From positions 1,178,001-1,242,000 of the forward strand of contig OZ246985.1 of assembly GCA_965232615.1 (NCBI GenBank): a stretch of 64,000 nt of DNA, in the 5' to 3' direction. The translations under genes were made by a program, and so were the position numbers. The notes beneath the pieces were generated by a model, which saw only the letters and a list, made by a program, of their open reading frames with translations, was not told where the DNA came from and did not search any database. This stretch comes from UBA2779 sp965232615 (lineage in GTDB: Bacteria; Spirochaetota; Spirochaetia; DSM-2461). The first letter of the stretch is position 1. Each line of letters starts with the position of its first letter. Shown here piece after piece: positions 54,687 to 64,000 of this stretch.

Positions 54687-55064
54687 ATGAGAAGAATTCT
54701 ATGGTTGTTGTGCCTTGTTGCAGTGGGACTGCTTGCCTATTCGCATTTATCAGATCCGGTAAAACGGAACAAATTCTTTGTTACAATAGAGGAATCTACT
54801 GGCATGGATTTGAAAAAAAAATCAAAGGAAATCGTGATTGAAACCGTACCGGTTATCAATGATGTTTCTGACAGATTTCTCGATGATATCACAGACACCT
54901 TTAATAATGAGAAGCTGCGACGAGAATTGAATCGTCGTAGCAAGGATATTCTGAAAAAACTTGATCCGATTGAACTGAATAATCTAATTGATGACTTAAA
55001 AAGGGAAATTACCCAGGGAACTGAAAACTTCGACAGGGTTCTCAATGAATATACAGACAGGTAA
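54687..55064 (+). CDS. Small membrane-anchored protein, unknown
   Basis: This 125-aa protein has one N-terminal hydrophobic helix (ILWLLCLVAVGLLAYSHL) and a charged helical remainder rich in Lys, Asp and Glu. No known domain is recognised. It lies 20 bases after valS and 45 before trkA, so it is probably cotranscribed. Confidence 0.65.
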   Translation: MRRILWLLCLVAVGLLAYSHLSDPVKRNKFFVTIEESTGMDLKKKSKEIVIETVPVINDVSDRFLDDITDTFNNEKLRRELNRRSKDILKKLDPIELNNLIDDLKREITQGTENFDRVLNEYTDR

Positions 55065-55109
55065 TATCCCATCTCGACAATCAAGACCATGCCAGGTTAA
55101 GCTGGATTT

Positions 55110-56525
55110 ATGTATGTAGTGATTCTCGGGGCCGGGCTTGTTGGCTGGCGTTTGGCTCGACAACTTGTATCCGAAGGAAAAGAGGTTACACTCATAGAAA
55201 AAGATCCCCAGTCAGCAGACCAGGCGCATGATCGTCTGGATTGCCGAGTGCTTGTAGGAGAGGGGAACAGCCTTCCCATGCTTCAACAGGCCAATGTTAA
55301 AAATGCAGATTTCTTCGTCAGCGTAACTGAATCTGATGAAATAAACATGATTTCCTGTTCCCTCGTCGCTGCGGAATACAATGAACCTGTTACTGTGGCA
55401 CGAGTACGAAATCTTGCTTACTCAACCACCCGCATGGTGCGCCAGCGACTCTATGGCATTGACCATATTATCAACCCTGAAGTCGAAGCGGCCCGAGCTG
55501 TGATTCGATCCCTGGAGAGAGGGGCGGTCGGGATTGTGAATCCTTTCAGAGACTCCGGATTTACCATGACCAGTGTTACTGTAGAATCACATTCTTCCCT
55601 TATTGATAGAACAATCAGGGAAAGCCGTGCTTCTCTCAAGGTGGATTTTCTTGTCCCGCTTATTTTGAGAAATGAGCAGTCCATCGTTCCCTCCGGTGAG
55701 ACAAAGATACTTGCTGGCGACATGATTCACATAATTGCCGACTCCAACGGTACAGAAGCATTTCTCAATGCTGCTGAACTTCATCGACAGGAACTTCGTA
55801 GAATTGCCATCGCTGGCGGCGGTCGTATCAGCCGTTATGTCGCTGATTACCTTATTGGCGACTCGAAGGAATCCAACTCAAAATCAGGATTATTTTCCCG
55901 GATAAAGAGCCAATTCAAGCACAGTTTTAAATCGCGCAGTGTTCACTTTATTGAAAGGGATTATGACATCAGCCGTGAGCTTGCCGAACTCTATCCAAAT
56001 GCCAGTGTAACAAATGCCGACATATCGGATGAAGAGGTAAGTGAATCCGGACTGCTGGAAGGATTCGATCTACTGGTTTGTGCAACCGGTAACCAGGAGC
56101 TCAATCTAATCAGTGCTCTGTATGCTAGAAATCATGGAATTGCCCGCACCATTGCACTGGTCAGAAAGGCCTCCTATGTAACCATGGCCCAGGAAATGGA
56201 TATTGATGTTACCGTCAGTGTAACGGATACAATGGTCGACAGCATATTGAGCATCCTTCGCCGTGGAAACATACGGGGAGTTTACACAATCGCTGGATCG
56301 GATTTCGAAATTATTGATTTTCTTCTCGATGAAAACTCACCCATGATCAGTTCCAAAGTGAAATCCTTGAAATTACCTAAAGACAGTCTGATCCTGGTTG
56401 TTAATCGCAATGATGATTACATACTGCCCGGCGGAGATCTCACTATACTGGCAGGAGACAGACTTGTCGTTATTACTCCACGGGAAGCTGTGAAAAAACT
56501 CGAAGAAGCGGTTGCTGGTACATGA
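55110..56525 (+). CDS. trkA: Trk potassium uptake regulatory subunit TrkA
   Basis: TrkA (471 aa) is the cytoplasmic NAD-binding gate of Trk. It has two TrkA-N/TrkA-C (RCK) units: the first opens with YVVILGAGLVGWRLA (GxGxxG) and the second at about residue 230 with RRIAIAGGGRISRYVADYL. The stop overlaps the trkH start (ATGA), showing coupling with the membrane subunit. Confidence 0.94.
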   Translation: MYVVILGAGLVGWRLARQLVSEGKEVTLIEKDPQSADQAHDRLDCRVLVGEGNSLPMLQQANVKNADFFVSVTESDEINMISCSLVAAEYNEPVTVARVRNLAYSTTRMVRQRLYGIDHIINPEVEAARAVIRSLERGAVGIVNPFRDSGFTMTSVTVESHSSLIDRTIRESRASLKVDFLVPLILRNEQSIVPSGETKILAGDMIHIIADSNGTEAFLNAAELHRQELRRIAIAGGGRISRYVADYLIGDSKESNSKSGLFSRIKSQFKHSFKSRSVHFIERDYDISRELAELYPNASVTNADISDEEVSESGLLEGFDLLVCATGNQELNLISALYARNHGIARTIALVRKASYVTMAQEMDIDVTVSVTDTMVDSILSILRRGNIRGVYTIAGSDFEIIDFLLDENSPMISSKVKSLKLPKDSLILVVNRNDDYILPGGDLTILAGDRLVVITPREAVKKLEEAVAGT

Positions 56526-57979
56526 TACGCCTGTTGCCTGTTATCCATGTGGCAACTTTGCTACTTGGAATAATTGCCCTGTTCATGCTTGCACCCCTTG
56601 GAATAGCATTACTGGACAATGATCTGACTGTCGCGAAAGCCTTTGGTATGACCATTCTAATAACCCTGATTATCAGTGCTATTGTTTATTGGTGCACCCG
56701 TAACCATACAAAGAATATCCATCTGAGAACACGAGAAGGATTCATACTTGTTACACTGGCCTGGCTGGGTGCTTCGGCGGTGGGAGCCGTGCCCTTTGTT
56801 CTCTCCAGAGCAATTCCATCCTGCACTGATGCATTCTTTGAAACCATAAGCGGTTTCACGACCACAGGAGCCTCCATCCTCACCGATATCGAATCTCTGC
56901 CTCGTGCAGTCCTTTTCTGGCGTTCCCTTACTCACTGGCTGGGAGGCATGGGAATCGTTGTTCTCACCGTGGCAGTTCTTCCCTTCCTTGGTGTTGGAGG
57001 GGTACAGCTGATGAGGGCGGAAGCACCAGGTCCTACTCTGGATAAGGTAGCTCCCAAGATCACCCAGACAGCCAAAATACTCTGGTTCATTTATCTGGGG
57101 CTTACTGTACTTGAAACCTCCCTTCTCATGCTAGGAGGTATGAATCTTTTCGACTCATTGACTCATACATTCGGCACTCTGGCTACTGGTGGATTCTCAC
57201 CAAGAAATTCGAGTGTGGGATCCTACAACTCAGTATACATCGATTGGATCATCACAATATTCATGATTATGGCTGGCATGAACTTTGGTCTCTACCACAA
57301 ATTACTCAATGGGAATATCAGAGATGTATTCAGGAATACCGAACTGAAAGTTTATCTGACAGTTATCGTGCTGGCAGTCCTTTTTGTTTCTTATTCGCTG
57401 ATGAATACTTATGGCAGCTTTGCTGAATCCCTGAGATATTCTGGATTCCAGGTCACATCTATCATTACAACCACGGGTTATGCAACTGCGGATTTTGATC
57501 TTTGGCCCATGGCCGCAAAGGGAGTATTGTTCTTCCTCATGTTTATCGGAGGCTGCTCAGGTTCAACTGGCGGTGGTCCCAAAGTCATTCGTATCATTGG
57601 ACTCTGTAAACTGGCACTGGTTGAAATGAAATTAATGGCCAGGCCACGAGGTGTATTCAAGGTAAGACTTGATGGCAACTCGGTAAAAGAGAATTTTCTT
57701 TACTCCATATCCGGTTTCATAATCCTGTACATCTGCTGCCTGCTGGGAATAACTCTGGTGGTTACTTCATTTGGATCCGATCTGGTAACAGGATTCAGTA
57801 CTGCACTGGCAACAGTGGGAAACATAGGCCCCGGTTTCGGTTCAGTCGGCCCAACAATGAACTATTCATTTTTTCACCCTGTCGTAAAATGGGTCCTCTC
57901 AGCAGCCATGCTTGTTGGCCGCCTGGAAGTCTATTCTGTTCTCATTCTTCTCAGTCCATCCTTCTGGTCCCGCAATTAG
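56522..57979 (+). CDS. trkH: Trk potassium uptake membrane subunit TrkH
   Basis: TrkH (485 aa) forms the ion path. It has about 10-12 hydrophobic segments and four pore motifs with filter glycines, including ISGFTTTGAS, TLATGGFSPRN, TTTGYATADF and ATVGNIGPGFG. It ends the valS-trkH run. A gap of 329 bases follows. Confidence 0.95.
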   Translation: MIRLLPVIHVATLLLGIIALFMLAPLGIALLDNDLTVAKAFGMTILITLIISAIVYWCTRNHTKNIHLRTREGFILVTLAWLGASAVGAVPFVLSRAIPSCTDAFFETISGFTTTGASILTDIESLPRAVLFWRSLTHWLGGMGIVVLTVAVLPFLGVGGVQLMRAEAPGPTLDKVAPKITQTAKILWFIYLGLTVLETSLLMLGGMNLFDSLTHTFGTLATGGFSPRNSSVGSYNSVYIDWIITIFMIMAGMNFGLYHKLLNGNIRDVFRNTELKVYLTVIVLAVLFVSYSLMNTYGSFAESLRYSGFQVTSIITTTGYATADFDLWPMAAKGVLFFLMFIGGCSGSTGGGPKVIRIIGLCKLALVEMKLMARPRGVFKVRLDGNSVKENFLYSISGFIILYICCLLGITLVVTSFGSDLVTGFSTALATVGNIGPGFGSVGPTMNYSFFHPVVKWVLSAAMLVGRLEVYSVLILLSPSFWSRN

Positions 57980-58308
57980 AACCTTAACTGCCGGATGCGA
58001 TTCAAATCGACCTCTTTCCGAGAGTTAGAAAGCCTGTAAAACCCCCTTTAACTCATCCTGGAATTCCAGTTTTCTCCTGAACCTTCCCATACAATGGAAC
58101 ATAATGTCAGATTTCATCCCTGGATTACACCACTCACACAGTCAGTTTTTCTTCTCATCCATACCTGTTTGGTAATTAAAACCGTACAATGCAATGACGA
58201 GTTTGACATGGGTTCTTATTGCATTAAGGCAACCTTTCTGACACTGGGTAAGGCATCCCGATAGCCGGTCATCATTGAATAATCAGCAATAATCCATACA
58301 ATTAATGA
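57980..58308. other. Non-coding gap between trkH and the methyltransferase gene
   Basis: No gene or RNA is recognised. CTTTCTGACACTG at 58234-58246 matches the outer 13 bases of the second element family's terminus, directly after AAGGCAACC, which resembles an end of the first family. This looks like a nested remnant. Confidence 0.4.
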
Positions 58309-59475
58309 ATGCGCATCGGTCAAAAAGTACAGGGAACCGTGGAAAAACTCATCTCAGGGGGGGAAGGGCTGATCCGTGTGGATGGACGTTCCGTCTTTGT
58401 ACCTGGAGTATGTATGAATGAAACTGTTTCTGCAGTCGTTGTAGAAACAAAAAAAGACTGGGCACGCTGCTCTCAGACAGCAATACTGGAATCCTCACCC
58501 GATCGATGTGAACCTTTTTGTCAATATTATACCTTCTGCGGAGGCTGTTCCTGGCAGCACATGAATTATCAGACCCAACTCAAATCCAAAGAACTTATCC
58601 TTCGGGAGACACTGAAAAGGCAGGCTGGAATAAGTCTTGATCCTGCTGATTCGATTTCGCTGACCTCTTCCCAACCCAGAGCCTGTCGCTCTCGAATAAG
58701 ACCCATTATTCTATCCAGTGGAAAGACAGCCTTTCGTGAAACTCGAAGTCATTCTCCGATTGCAATAGATTCCTGTCCTGTTGCAACGGATGGAGTGAAT
58801 AGATTTCTAAGAGAAGGATTGTCGACCATTGACAAGGATACACCAGAGGAACTGATTGTTTTTGGTGATGAAAACAACTTCTGGGTAGAAGGCATACATC
58901 CGGAAGCCATTGCTCAGGTTGCAGGTAAAGAATTTCGATTTCCGCCCTCTGCCTTTTTTCAATCCAACCTCATCCCGCTTGACGAACTGGTGTGCTTTGT
59001 TCTTGAGGCAGCAAGTTGGACAGCCACCGTCAGTAATGGCAGACAAAACCGTCTGGCATGGGATCTTTATGGAGGTGCAGGATTATTCGGTGCCTTTCTT
59101 GCCGATGAATTCGAACAGGTTGTTGGTATTGACTTTAATACAGGAATTGAAGAGTTCTGGATGAAGAATACTGGAAGGAATGGAGTTTTTCATACAATGC
59201 GAGTAGAAGACTGGATAAGCAATCCCGGGATTTCATCCCCCGATTTCATCCTGGTGAATCCTCCACGGAGGGGATTACCGGTCAAGGTTCGTCATGGATT
59301 ATCGAGAATCGGTTGCCCTCTCATTGCCTATGTTTCATGTAATCCTGTTTCACTAGCACGAGACATCAGAGAGTTACAGGCTTCCGGTTATTCCATCGCC
59401 CGTATTGGCCTTTTCGATTTATATCCCCAGACTCCTCATATGGAAACGGTTATAATACTGGAGTCCGGTCAGTGA
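58309..59475 (+). CDS. TrmA/RlmD-family RNA 5-methyluridine methyltransferase
   Basis: This 388-aa SAM enzyme methylates uracil-5 in tRNA or 23S rRNA. An N-terminal TRAM domain (about 1-55), an Fe-S cysteine cluster (CEPFC...CGGC), the SAM motif AWDLYGGAGLFGAFL and the catalytic Cys in YVSCNPVSLARD are all seen. Which RNA it modifies (RlmC/RlmD/TrmA) cannot be told. It overlaps the next gene by 4 bases. Confidence 0.92.
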   Translation: MRIGQKVQGTVEKLISGGEGLIRVDGRSVFVPGVCMNETVSAVVVETKKDWARCSQTAILESSPDRCEPFCQYYTFCGGCSWQHMNYQTQLKSKELILRETLKRQAGISLDPADSISLTSSQPRACRSRIRPIILSSGKTAFRETRSHSPIAIDSCPVATDGVNRFLREGLSTIDKDTPEELIVFGDENNFWVEGIHPEAIAQVAGKEFRFPPSAFFQSNLIPLDELVCFVLEAASWTATVSNGRQNRLAWDLYGGAGLFGAFLADEFEQVVGIDFNTGIEEFWMKNTGRNGVFHTMRVEDWISNPGISSPDFILVNPPRRGLPVKVRHGLSRIGCPLIAYVSCNPVSLARDIRELQASGYSIARIGLFDLYPQTPHMETVIILESGQ

Positions 59476-61184
59476 CAAGATGGATGCTGGGGACGGTGCT
59501 GTACTGCCTGGTATTTACTTCTCCTATTTCAGGGTTTGATTCAACACCACTGTGGCAAAAAGCGCTGAGTGGGAAAATCTCAGCTTACCCTGCCCAGGGG
59601 CTTGACGGAAGTATATATATAATTGCTGATGACAGGGCCTTGTACAGCTTGCATCCTCTTACAGGGGATCTCCAGTGGATATACAGGCCTGGGGGCAGGC
59701 TGCTTAACTCACTGCTGGTTGCACCAGATGGTACAATCTATATCCAGAATGATAGACAGGAACTTATCGCCGTTACTCCAGGAGGTACTGGTCGATGGAA
59801 GCTTCTGATGAAGTCAGATGCGGCAGCATTGCCGGCAGCAGCTCCTGATGGAAGACTGATACTGCCTCTCTCCAATGGTCGAATTATCTGTGTTTCCCGA
59901 TTCGGTGTAATTCTCTGGACAATAGATGTAACAGTTGATTCATCAGCTGCACCAGTGGTCGATCTATCAGGAAATTTCTGGCTTCCCCTTCTGGATGGAC
60001 GCATCCTTGGCGTGAATATCTGGGGAGAGATTTTCAGAGAACTGACAGATGCCGGATCAGTATCCCTGCTTGCACTTGACTCCTCGGGTCGTCTCTGGGC
60101 AGGTGGTACCTCAGGTAGTCTTATTGTATACACTGCCGACAGACTTCTTCAGTTCAGAATTCCTTCCAGGGGAGAGCGGGTATCAGCAATATTCAACGAT
60201 ACAAACAACCAGGGACATGTGTATTACAGAGATGGAATACTCCTCAAACTTGATACGGATGGTACTATTCTATCACAGAAGCAATTGAAAGTAAGTGGAG
60301 GTGCTCCCTCGAAATCGGAATCTGGCAGTTTTTTCCTGCCGTCTTTAGATGGCAGTATTCATGTATTGGAAGCTGACGGCGGAGAACTCATTCTACGGGG
60401 AAAGTCAATTTTTGCAGAACCACTCATAACTGAAGAGGGTATTCTTGTCGCTGGAGGAAGTGACTGGATTGTTCATGCCTGGGACACCGATTCCGCTCCC
60501 GGCAGTGGATGGAGTCAGTTTAGAGGCAATTCACGACGATCTGGCACCTTCCCAGCAGAACCTATTGTGTACGACAGGAAAGAAGCACGAATGATACCTG
60601 GTTTCGCCATAAGAGAGCGTATGGCTCTTTCAAAAGATGTAACTGAATGCCTTGCTTTGCTGGAGGAATTAGAGGCGTTTGAAAGCGAATATGAAATGCT
60701 ACGAAAACTTCCCTGGGTTGGTTTGCTGATAAGAGATTTAGCGGCTTCCGGTACGATTGACCATGTTGTAGGAACTGAATCCTCAATGACCTCCTATGGT
60801 CTGGTAAGGGAAAGAGCCTATCAGCTGTTAGGGAAAAGTCACGATTTTCGTGCGAGGTTTTTCCTTCAACAATGCCTGTGGCAGGAATCTGATCCACATG
60901 CATTAGGAATTGGAATTCAGGAATTAGGACGATTAGGAACGGACTGGGATGGATCTTCATTGCGATTGATTGCTGAGAAGTATAAATCTGTTCCACCTGG
61001 TGATAATCAATTAACTATAAAAACAGTCCTCGCCCTTGTAGAATTAATCCGCTACAATGGAAAAATAGTAGACTCTGCTGGTTATTCTCTTATTGAAGAT
61101 CTCATAAACAATACAGAAAATAAGGCAACTCGAAACAAAGTAATCAATATCATAAGGGAAACCACTGGACTGCAAAAAAGGTGA
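59472..61184 (+). CDS. Exported PQQ-repeat (beta-propeller) protein
   Basis: This 570-aa protein starts at GTG 59472 with a signal peptide (LGTVLYCLVFTSPISGF). Residues about 25-350 contain repeated propeller blades of the type DGSIYIIADDRALYSLHPLTG and SGSFFLPSLDGSIHVLEADG. An alpha-helical C-terminal half (about 370-570) resembles HEAT-like repeats. No catalytic residues are evident. Similar proteins are frequent in spirochaetes, and its role is unknown. Confidence 0.8.
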   Translation: MTRWMLGTVLYCLVFTSPISGFDSTPLWQKALSGKISAYPAQGLDGSIYIIADDRALYSLHPLTGDLQWIYRPGGRLLNSLLVAPDGTIYIQNDRQELIAVTPGGTGRWKLLMKSDAAALPAAAPDGRLILPLSNGRIICVSRFGVILWTIDVTVDSSAAPVVDLSGNFWLPLLDGRILGVNIWGEIFRELTDAGSVSLLALDSSGRLWAGGTSGSLIVYTADRLLQFRIPSRGERVSAIFNDTNNQGHVYYRDGILLKLDTDGTILSQKQLKVSGGAPSKSESGSFFLPSLDGSIHVLEADGGELILRGKSIFAEPLITEEGILVAGGSDWIVHAWDTDSAPGSGWSQFRGNSRRSGTFPAEPIVYDRKEARMIPGFAIRERMALSKDVTECLALLEELEAFESEYEMLRKLPWVGLLIRDLAASGTIDHVVGTESSMTSYGLVRERAYQLLGKSHDFRARFFLQQCLWQESDPHALGIGIQELGRLGTDWDGSSLRLIAEKYKSVPPGDNQLTIKTVLALVELIRYNGKIVDSAGYSLIEDLINNTENKATRNKVINIIRETTGLQKR

Positions 61185-61194
61185 GAAAACTATA

Positions 61195-61536
61195 GGGCAC
61201 CTCTAAAAAACCTGATTTGTTTTTGGCTTGATCTTTTTCCTCGCTACTGCGTTGTCAAAATGCTCACATAATCAGGTGTGTACCGCAGGGCGTAGCCCGA
61301 GGAACACACCGCAACTATCAGGTGTGTACCGCAGGGCGTAGCCCGAGGAACACACCGCAACTATCAGGTGTGTACCGCAGGGCGTAGCCCGAGGAACACA
61401 CCGCAACTATCAGGTGTGTACCGCAGGGCGTAGCCCGAGGAACACACCGCAACTATCAGGTGTGTACCGCAGGGCGTAGCCCGAGGAACACACCGCTGCT
61501 GCGCCAAATTTCAATAACGGTTTTATAAAGGTTGCC
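61195..61536. mobile_element. Non-autonomous inverted-repeat element, copy 5 (five identical modules)
   Basis: This 342-bp copy is flanked by TATA on both sides, a likely 4-bp target duplication. Five 46-bp modules at 61271-61500 are in tandem without spacers. All have outer arms GGTGTGT / ACACACC and inner arms GGGC / GCCC, and are identical but for the last bases, indicating recent expansion. It lies 10 bases after the PQQ-protein gene. Confidence 0.9.
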
Positions 61537-61552
61537 TATAATCTGATTTTTT

Positions 61553-61581
61553 AAGACACACCTTGCTATTACAGCTATAAT
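61553..61581 (+). promoter_or_regulatory. Candidate promoter of the P83/100 gene
   Basis: TATAAT at 61576-61581 is a perfect -10 box. AAGACA at 61553, 17 bases upstream, is a weak -35. The gene starts 20 bases later, after GAGGAGA, leaving a very short leader. Confidence 0.45.
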
Positions 61582-61600
61582 ACCTGAGAGGAGATCAACC

Positions 61601-63133
61601 ATGTTTCATAGAAAACTAAACCCGTACATCCTTCTTATTGTGATGATACTATCCGCAGTTCCATTATCGGGGCAGGACGTTCAAATTGATAGAGAGGAAC
61701 TGGCCAGCACAGGCAATGAAGACATTGATTTTATCAACTATGTCGGTCCGCATGAGTTCTTCAATACCCTTGAGCAGATTCGGGATATTGGACGTGGCCT
61801 TGGGTCACAAATTGATCCGACTTTGAGCCATGAAGCTGCAATCAATGGGAAGTATCGTGTCAAACACATTGTAAGTCCAGAAATCATGGAAGGACTGGAT
61901 GCCGATGTGTTCATACTTGAAGAAAATGCGGCAGTGGATCACATTATCAATCTCCGTCACATTATTGCTGGATTTCTTGAAAAAACATATGGATATCCTG
62001 GCAGGGATGCCTGGCTGCTCGCTGAATTTATTACCTACTACAATGCGGTTCATAGAGGTAACTTATCAGTAGTCCAGGAACGGTACAAAGAGCCGGTACG
62101 CAGGGTATTGAGTACGGCCAAAATTGGTCTGGATACCCATTACTCCAACTGGCCTGGTCAAACCCAGATGCTCATCCCTTTACGCGGAGTAGGGGTACAG
62201 AATCCAAAGATTGATACTGGAGCACTTTCAGAAGATGAAGTTATTGAAAATCTGCGCGAAAATGAAGATATGGGACTGGAGCCTCGGGAGGAAATGGTAG
62301 AGTTAAGAGAAAAAGAACTCGATGAAGAACAGGAAGAGCTTGATAAAAAACGTGAAGAACTTGAAAAAAAGGATGAACAAATTACCAAAGATCTGCAAAG
62401 ACTTCAGGAGAAGGAAGATGAAGATACAATAACATCAGCCGAGGTAGAAAAAAAGAACGAACTGGAGGAAGAAAAGGTAGCACTTGAGGAAGAGAAGAGA
62501 ACTGTTGATGAAGAACAGAAAAAGATTGATGAACGTACAGATGATGTCATGGATATGCGCGCTGATATTGCTGAAGATAAGAATAAACAGCTGGCAAAGT
62601 TGGATTCAACAGAAGAAAGACCTCCCAAAAATGAATCAAAACAATCAATCTGGTTTCTTACCGTCGACAATGATGGGAATGGAATTCCCTACGGAAGAGT
62701 TGTAAAACACAATGTAGAAGCCGGGAAAAACATGGCAATCAGTGATGTGACATCTGTTCGAGGACGCTCCATCGTACTCTTATCCGATACTCTGGTAGTC
62801 ATTGCGGGTAAATCGAGTGATACTACTCAGGTAAAACTCATGTTATTGGATAAGAACTCACTGGAAACGAAAAAGGAAGGTAACCATGAAGTGTTCCCTG
62901 GCAGTTTGATGACAGTTCATGATAAAAGTATCTATTTGATAACATCAGAAAACGATGAGTGGCGATTGGGGAAATTCAATTTGGAGTTGGAAAGAACAGC
63001 CATAAGTCCTGTTGCAGTTGAACCATGGACTTCCATATTCATTGACAGGACAGATCTCTATGTTCAGGATTCTGATGGAGGCATCCTGCAGTTATCAATT
63101 TCCACTCTGGAGCAGGTCGATGGATTGGAGTAA
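61601..63133 (+). CDS. P83/100-family exported protein
   Basis: This 510-aa protein has a signal peptide (ILLIVMILSAVPLSGQ), an N-terminal globular region (about 25-205) like the Borrelia P83/100 antigen (INYVGPHEFFNTLEQIRDIG and GYPGRDAWLLAEFITYYNAV), a highly charged Glu/Lys coiled coil (about 230-345) and a C-terminal beta-rich domain. The family is spirochaete-specific and its biochemical role is unknown. It supports the taxonomic reading of the window. Confidence 0.85.
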   Translation: MFHRKLNPYILLIVMILSAVPLSGQDVQIDREELASTGNEDIDFINYVGPHEFFNTLEQIRDIGRGLGSQIDPTLSHEAAINGKYRVKHIVSPEIMEGLDADVFILEENAAVDHIINLRHIIAGFLEKTYGYPGRDAWLLAEFITYYNAVHRGNLSVVQERYKEPVRRVLSTAKIGLDTHYSNWPGQTQMLIPLRGVGVQNPKIDTGALSEDEVIENLRENEDMGLEPREEMVELREKELDEEQEELDKKREELEKKDEQITKDLQRLQEKEDEDTITSAEVEKKNELEEEKVALEEEKRTVDEEQKKIDERTDDVMDMRADIAEDKNKQLAKLDSTEERPPKNESKQSIWFLTVDNDGNGIPYGRVVKHNVEAGKNMAISDVTSVRGRSIVLLSDTLVVIAGKSSDTTQVKLMLLDKNSLETKKEGNHEVFPGSLMTVHDKSIYLITSENDEWRLGKFNLELERTAISPVAVEPWTSIFIDRTDLYVQDSDGGILQLSISTLEQVDGLE

Positions 63134-63141
63134 GTCATAAG

Positions 63142-64000
63142 ATGCCTGATGGTCATCCTTTTCAGGGACGTACCCTTACCGTTGTATCCGACCTCAGTGT
63201 AGATGAACAGCGTTATCTTTACCAAAAAACTCATGAGTTCAAAACCGACTGGATGGCTGGAAAAAATCTTGATGCCTATCGCATAGCCAACCCGGAACTC
63301 AGTATATATCTCATGTTTCTGGAGAATTCCACACGCACTAAAGAATCATTTCGAAATGCAGTTAATTTTCACGATGTCAATCTGAACATTTTTGATGCCT
63401 CTTCATCATCGTTTGTTAAATCTGAAAGCCTCGTAGATACAGTGAAGATGCTTTTTGGATACAGTCGAAGCTCCATCTTCATCATGAGAACCCGAATGGA
63501 GGGTGTGTGCCGGGCTCTTGAAGAAGAGTTGAGAGATTATGCAGAAAAATCCAGACGGGAAGTCCCTATTTTCATCAATGCCGGTGATGGGCGGCATGAG
63601 CACCCGACACAGGAGTTTCTCGATGAATTCACATTCCTTGAACATCAAAACTGGGACTTCTCCTGCATACATCTTGCATTGATTGGAGATCTCAGACATG
63701 GACGTACGATTCATTCCAAAACTGATGGACTCAAGATATTCAACTCGGTAATCGTTGATCTGGTGGCCCCTGAGGAACTCTCCCTTCCCAAAAACTACAA
63801 AAGCAGAATGAAAGAAAATGGCTTTGAAATCAGGGAATGGCCGAGTATTGCTGAGTATATGAAATCCGGGGAAGTGTGCAGCAACTGGTACTTTACCCGG
63901 CTGCAGCTTGAACGTATGGGTGACGAGATAAAGGATAAGGAAGCCGAGTTGAGGCAGTCTGTCACATTTAACAGGAAATGGCTGACGAAGCTACCTGAAT
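63142..64000 (+). CDS. pyrB: Aspartate carbamoyltransferase (3' part outside window)
   Basis: 286 codons are visible before the window ends. The carbamoyl-phosphate loop STRTKESF replaces the E. coli STRTRTSF, and GDGRHEHPTQEFLDEF carries the HPTQ motif. The enzyme commits carbamoyl phosphate to pyrimidine synthesis. Extra sequence in the middle (about residues 120-160) fits the divergent, longer spirochaete/Thermotoga-like form, in some cases fused to PyrI; the end is not visible. The start is ATG 63142, 8 bases after the P83/100 gene. Confidence 0.9.
   Translation, partial: MPDGHPFQGRTLTVVSDLSVDEQRYLYQKTHEFKTDWMAGKNLDAYRIANPELSIYLMFLENSTRTKESFRNAVNFHDVNLNIFDASSSSFVKSESLVDTVKMLFGYSRSSIFIMRTRMEGVCRALEEELRDYAEKSRREVPIFINAGDGRHEHPTQEFLDEFTFLEHQNWDFSCIHLALIGDLRHGRTIHSKTDGLKIFNSVIVDLVAPEELSLPKNYKSRMKENGFEIREWPSIAEYMKSGEVCSNWYFTRLQLERMGDEIKDKEAELRQSVTFNRKWLTKLPE

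Noticed and set aside
61271..61500. Regular repeats resembling a CRISPR array
   Set aside because: The 46-bp units abut directly with no unique spacers, no leader or cas genes are present, and the block lies inside an element with terminal inverted repeats.

Overview
The window is chromosomal DNA of a free-living-type spirochaete (order Spirochaetales, genus not determinable here). The support is a spirochaete-style ribosomal/RNA polymerase supercluster, a P83/100-family antigen gene, periplasmic-flagellum rod genes, an RpoB with Asn at the rifampicin-contact position typical of spirochaetes, and CHASE2-cyclase and DUF1566-type proteins. Genes are dense, with many ATGA/GTGA overlaps, moderate GC and frequent GTG/TTG starts.

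Layout. 1-25.4 kb (+): rplA(partial)-rplJ-rplL-rpoB-rpoC, then rpsL-rpsG, tuf and the fused S10-spc-alpha cluster through rplQ. fusA, adk, map, infA and rpsD, often found in such clusters, are absent. L5 has a Lys/Thr-rich N-terminal extension and L17 an acidic C-terminal tail. 25.5-30.8 kb (-): an overlapping operon of CHASE2-adenylate cyclase, ferritin-like/VIT1 transporter, PabB and a class IV aminotransferase. 31.2-33.3 kb (+): flgF-flgG-flgJ(rod-binding) behind an almost perfect sigma-28 promoter. 33.8-38.4 kb: tsaD, apt, tRNA-Gln(CUG), tRNA-Glu(CUC), then proA-proB-small ORF on the minus strand. 38.5-45.6 kb (+): an orphan RND transporter, a GAF/sigma-54 activator, a textbook -24/-12 promoter and a type III glutamine synthetase. 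52-64 kb (+): valS, trkA-trkH, an RNA uracil methyltransferase, a PQQ-repeat lipoprotein-like protein, a P83/100 protein and a partial pyrB.

The accessory zone is 45.8-51.9 kb. It holds a broken large exported protein gene, two halves of an IS5-type transposon in the same orientation, and between them what I read as a decayed diversity-generating retroelement (DGR). The DGR parts are a target gene whose C-terminal DUF1566/C-type-lectin domain ends in a variable-repeat-like segment, a 12-bp stem-loop just behind it, and a frameshifted avd gene. The reverse transcriptase and template repeat are not visible; the downstream IS fragment sits where they would be expected.

Scattered over the window are five copies (25.4, 33.3, 47.5, 51.5, 61.2 kb) of a non-autonomous element. 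Its terminal repeats match those of the IS5 fragments, and its core carries 1 to 6 tandem hairpin modules whose stems show compensatory changes between copies. Insertions have supplied a stop codon to pabC, split one gene and beheaded the DGR target gene. A second, unrelated 226-bp inverted-repeat element lies before the flagellar promoter. All assignments come from reading the sequence; no database search was run.
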